Assembly (NCBI GenBank): GCA_963844175.1
Contig: CAWJNE010000010.1
Location: 1 to 64,000, forward strand
Length of the DNA: 64,000 bases
Source of the DNA: JALZMG01 sp963844175
GTDB taxonomy: Bacteria; Actinomycetota; Acidimicrobiia; Acidimicrobiales; Ilumatobacteraceae
Direction: 5' to 3'
Part shown: positions 63,610 through 64,000 of the stretch, piece by piece
Layout of the letters: each line of letters starts with the position of its first letter
Numbering within the stretch: the stretch's first letter is position 1
Translations under genes and position numbers: made by a program
Notes under the pieces: model-generated
What the model was told of the DNA's origin: nothing
Database searches by the model: none
What the model saw: the letters and a program-made list of their open reading frames with translations, nothing else

Positions 63610-64000
63610 ATGCCCACCATCTTCCGCAGCGACCTGTCCGACGTCAGCGTCGGCGGCGCCAACCTCGCCGTCGTCGTCGTCGAGGCATGCCGCGAGCACG
63701 GCCCACGACTCGCGGTGATCGACGACACCACTGGGATGCGGCTCACGTATCGAGAGCTCGGACACCACGTCGACCGGATCGGCGCCTGGTTCACCGACCA
63801 CGGCTACCGGCGCGGCGACACCGTGGCGATCTGGGCGCCGAACCTGGCGCCGTGGGTCACGACCTCGATCGGCGCGATGGCCGCCGGGTGCACCGTGACC
63901 GGAGTGAGCCCGCTCGCCACCGATCCCGAAGCCCGCCAACACCTCACCACTGCCAAGGCACGCGCGCTGGCCGTGTTCGCCCCATTCGCACCGCGCGCGC
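63610..64000 (+). CDS. Acyl-CoA ligase (AMP-forming), N-terminal part only
   Basis: Runs off the right edge; 130 codons are visible from ATG 63610 with RBS AGGAGG. TYRELGHHVDRIGAWFTDHGYRRGDTVAIWAPNLAPWVTTSIGAMAAGCTVTGVSP is the typical N-terminal domain of 4-coumarate/fatty-acid CoA ligases. Catalytic motifs lie beyond the window. Confidence 0.88.
   Translation, partial: MPTIFRSDLSDVSVGGANLAVVVVEACREHGPRLAVIDDTTGMRLTYRELGHHVDRIGAWFTDHGYRRGDTVAIWAPNLAPWVTTSIGAMAAGCTVTGVSPLATDPEARQHLTTAKARALAVFAPFAPRA

Overview
The window is high-GC, gene-dense chromosomal DNA of an actinobacterium. Lineage clues are a mycothiol synthase (mshD), a DUF3499 protein, a primary sigma factor with a long acidic N-terminus, and many GTG starts preceded at 6-8 nt by a TANNNT box (a leaderless-mRNA pattern). 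The sigma factor - dnaG - pyruvate phosphate dikinase order and the general gene style suggest class Acidimicrobiia, but that is an inference.

Positions 1-35400 are mostly ordinary core genome. From left to right: a covalent-flavin amine oxidase, tRNA-Met(CAT), a flavin monooxygenase, tRNA-Asn(GTT) overlapped by a HTH/LAGLIDADG-like gene, an alpha/beta hydrolase, rpoD-dnaG-ppdK, a site-2 protease, ygfZ, trpE-hisI-groES (coupled by overlaps), a class V aminotransferase, an aldo/keto reductase with hisF-hisA-hisH and hisB-hisC, nth, mshD, two tandem M23 peptidase genes (one broken by frameshifts), an ABC ATPase, DUF3499, an SDR, two methyltransferases, and a flippase with an embedded pseudokinase that overlaps a Vps62/NPP1-like gene.

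Positions 35400-42700 hold a signalling cluster: a beta-propeller lipoprotein (frameshifted) divergent from an FHA-HTH protein, which overlaps a giant reading frame encoding Ser/Thr kinase + class III cyclase + STAND-type P-loop ATPase + transmembrane segment + beta-propeller (interrupted by one 1-nt shift). An EamA permease (two compensating shifts) and a nitronate monooxygenase follow.

Positions 44955-53164 are a direct tandem duplication of a 4.1-kb unit: membrane protein, HerA-like ATPase, alpha/beta hydrolase, NTF2-like protein, a 3' fragment of tRNA-Val(CAC) and paired 11-bp repeats that look like an integrase attachment region. To its right are decayed pieces of an alpha/beta hydrolase and of a type I restriction HsdR subunit, then a secreted SpaA-like adhesin with a strong promoter and terminator. 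This reads as a degenerate genomic island.

Positions 56100-64000 are regulatory: an atypical LuxR-type response regulator, a small secreted protein, a cyclase-ATPase-TPR regulator, a hydrolase remnant, an ATPase with a C-terminal sigma4-like HTH, and the start of an acyl-CoA ligase.

At least eight single-nucleotide shifts break otherwise coherent genes. They may be real decay or assembly error, and this caveat applies to every entry called pseudogene.
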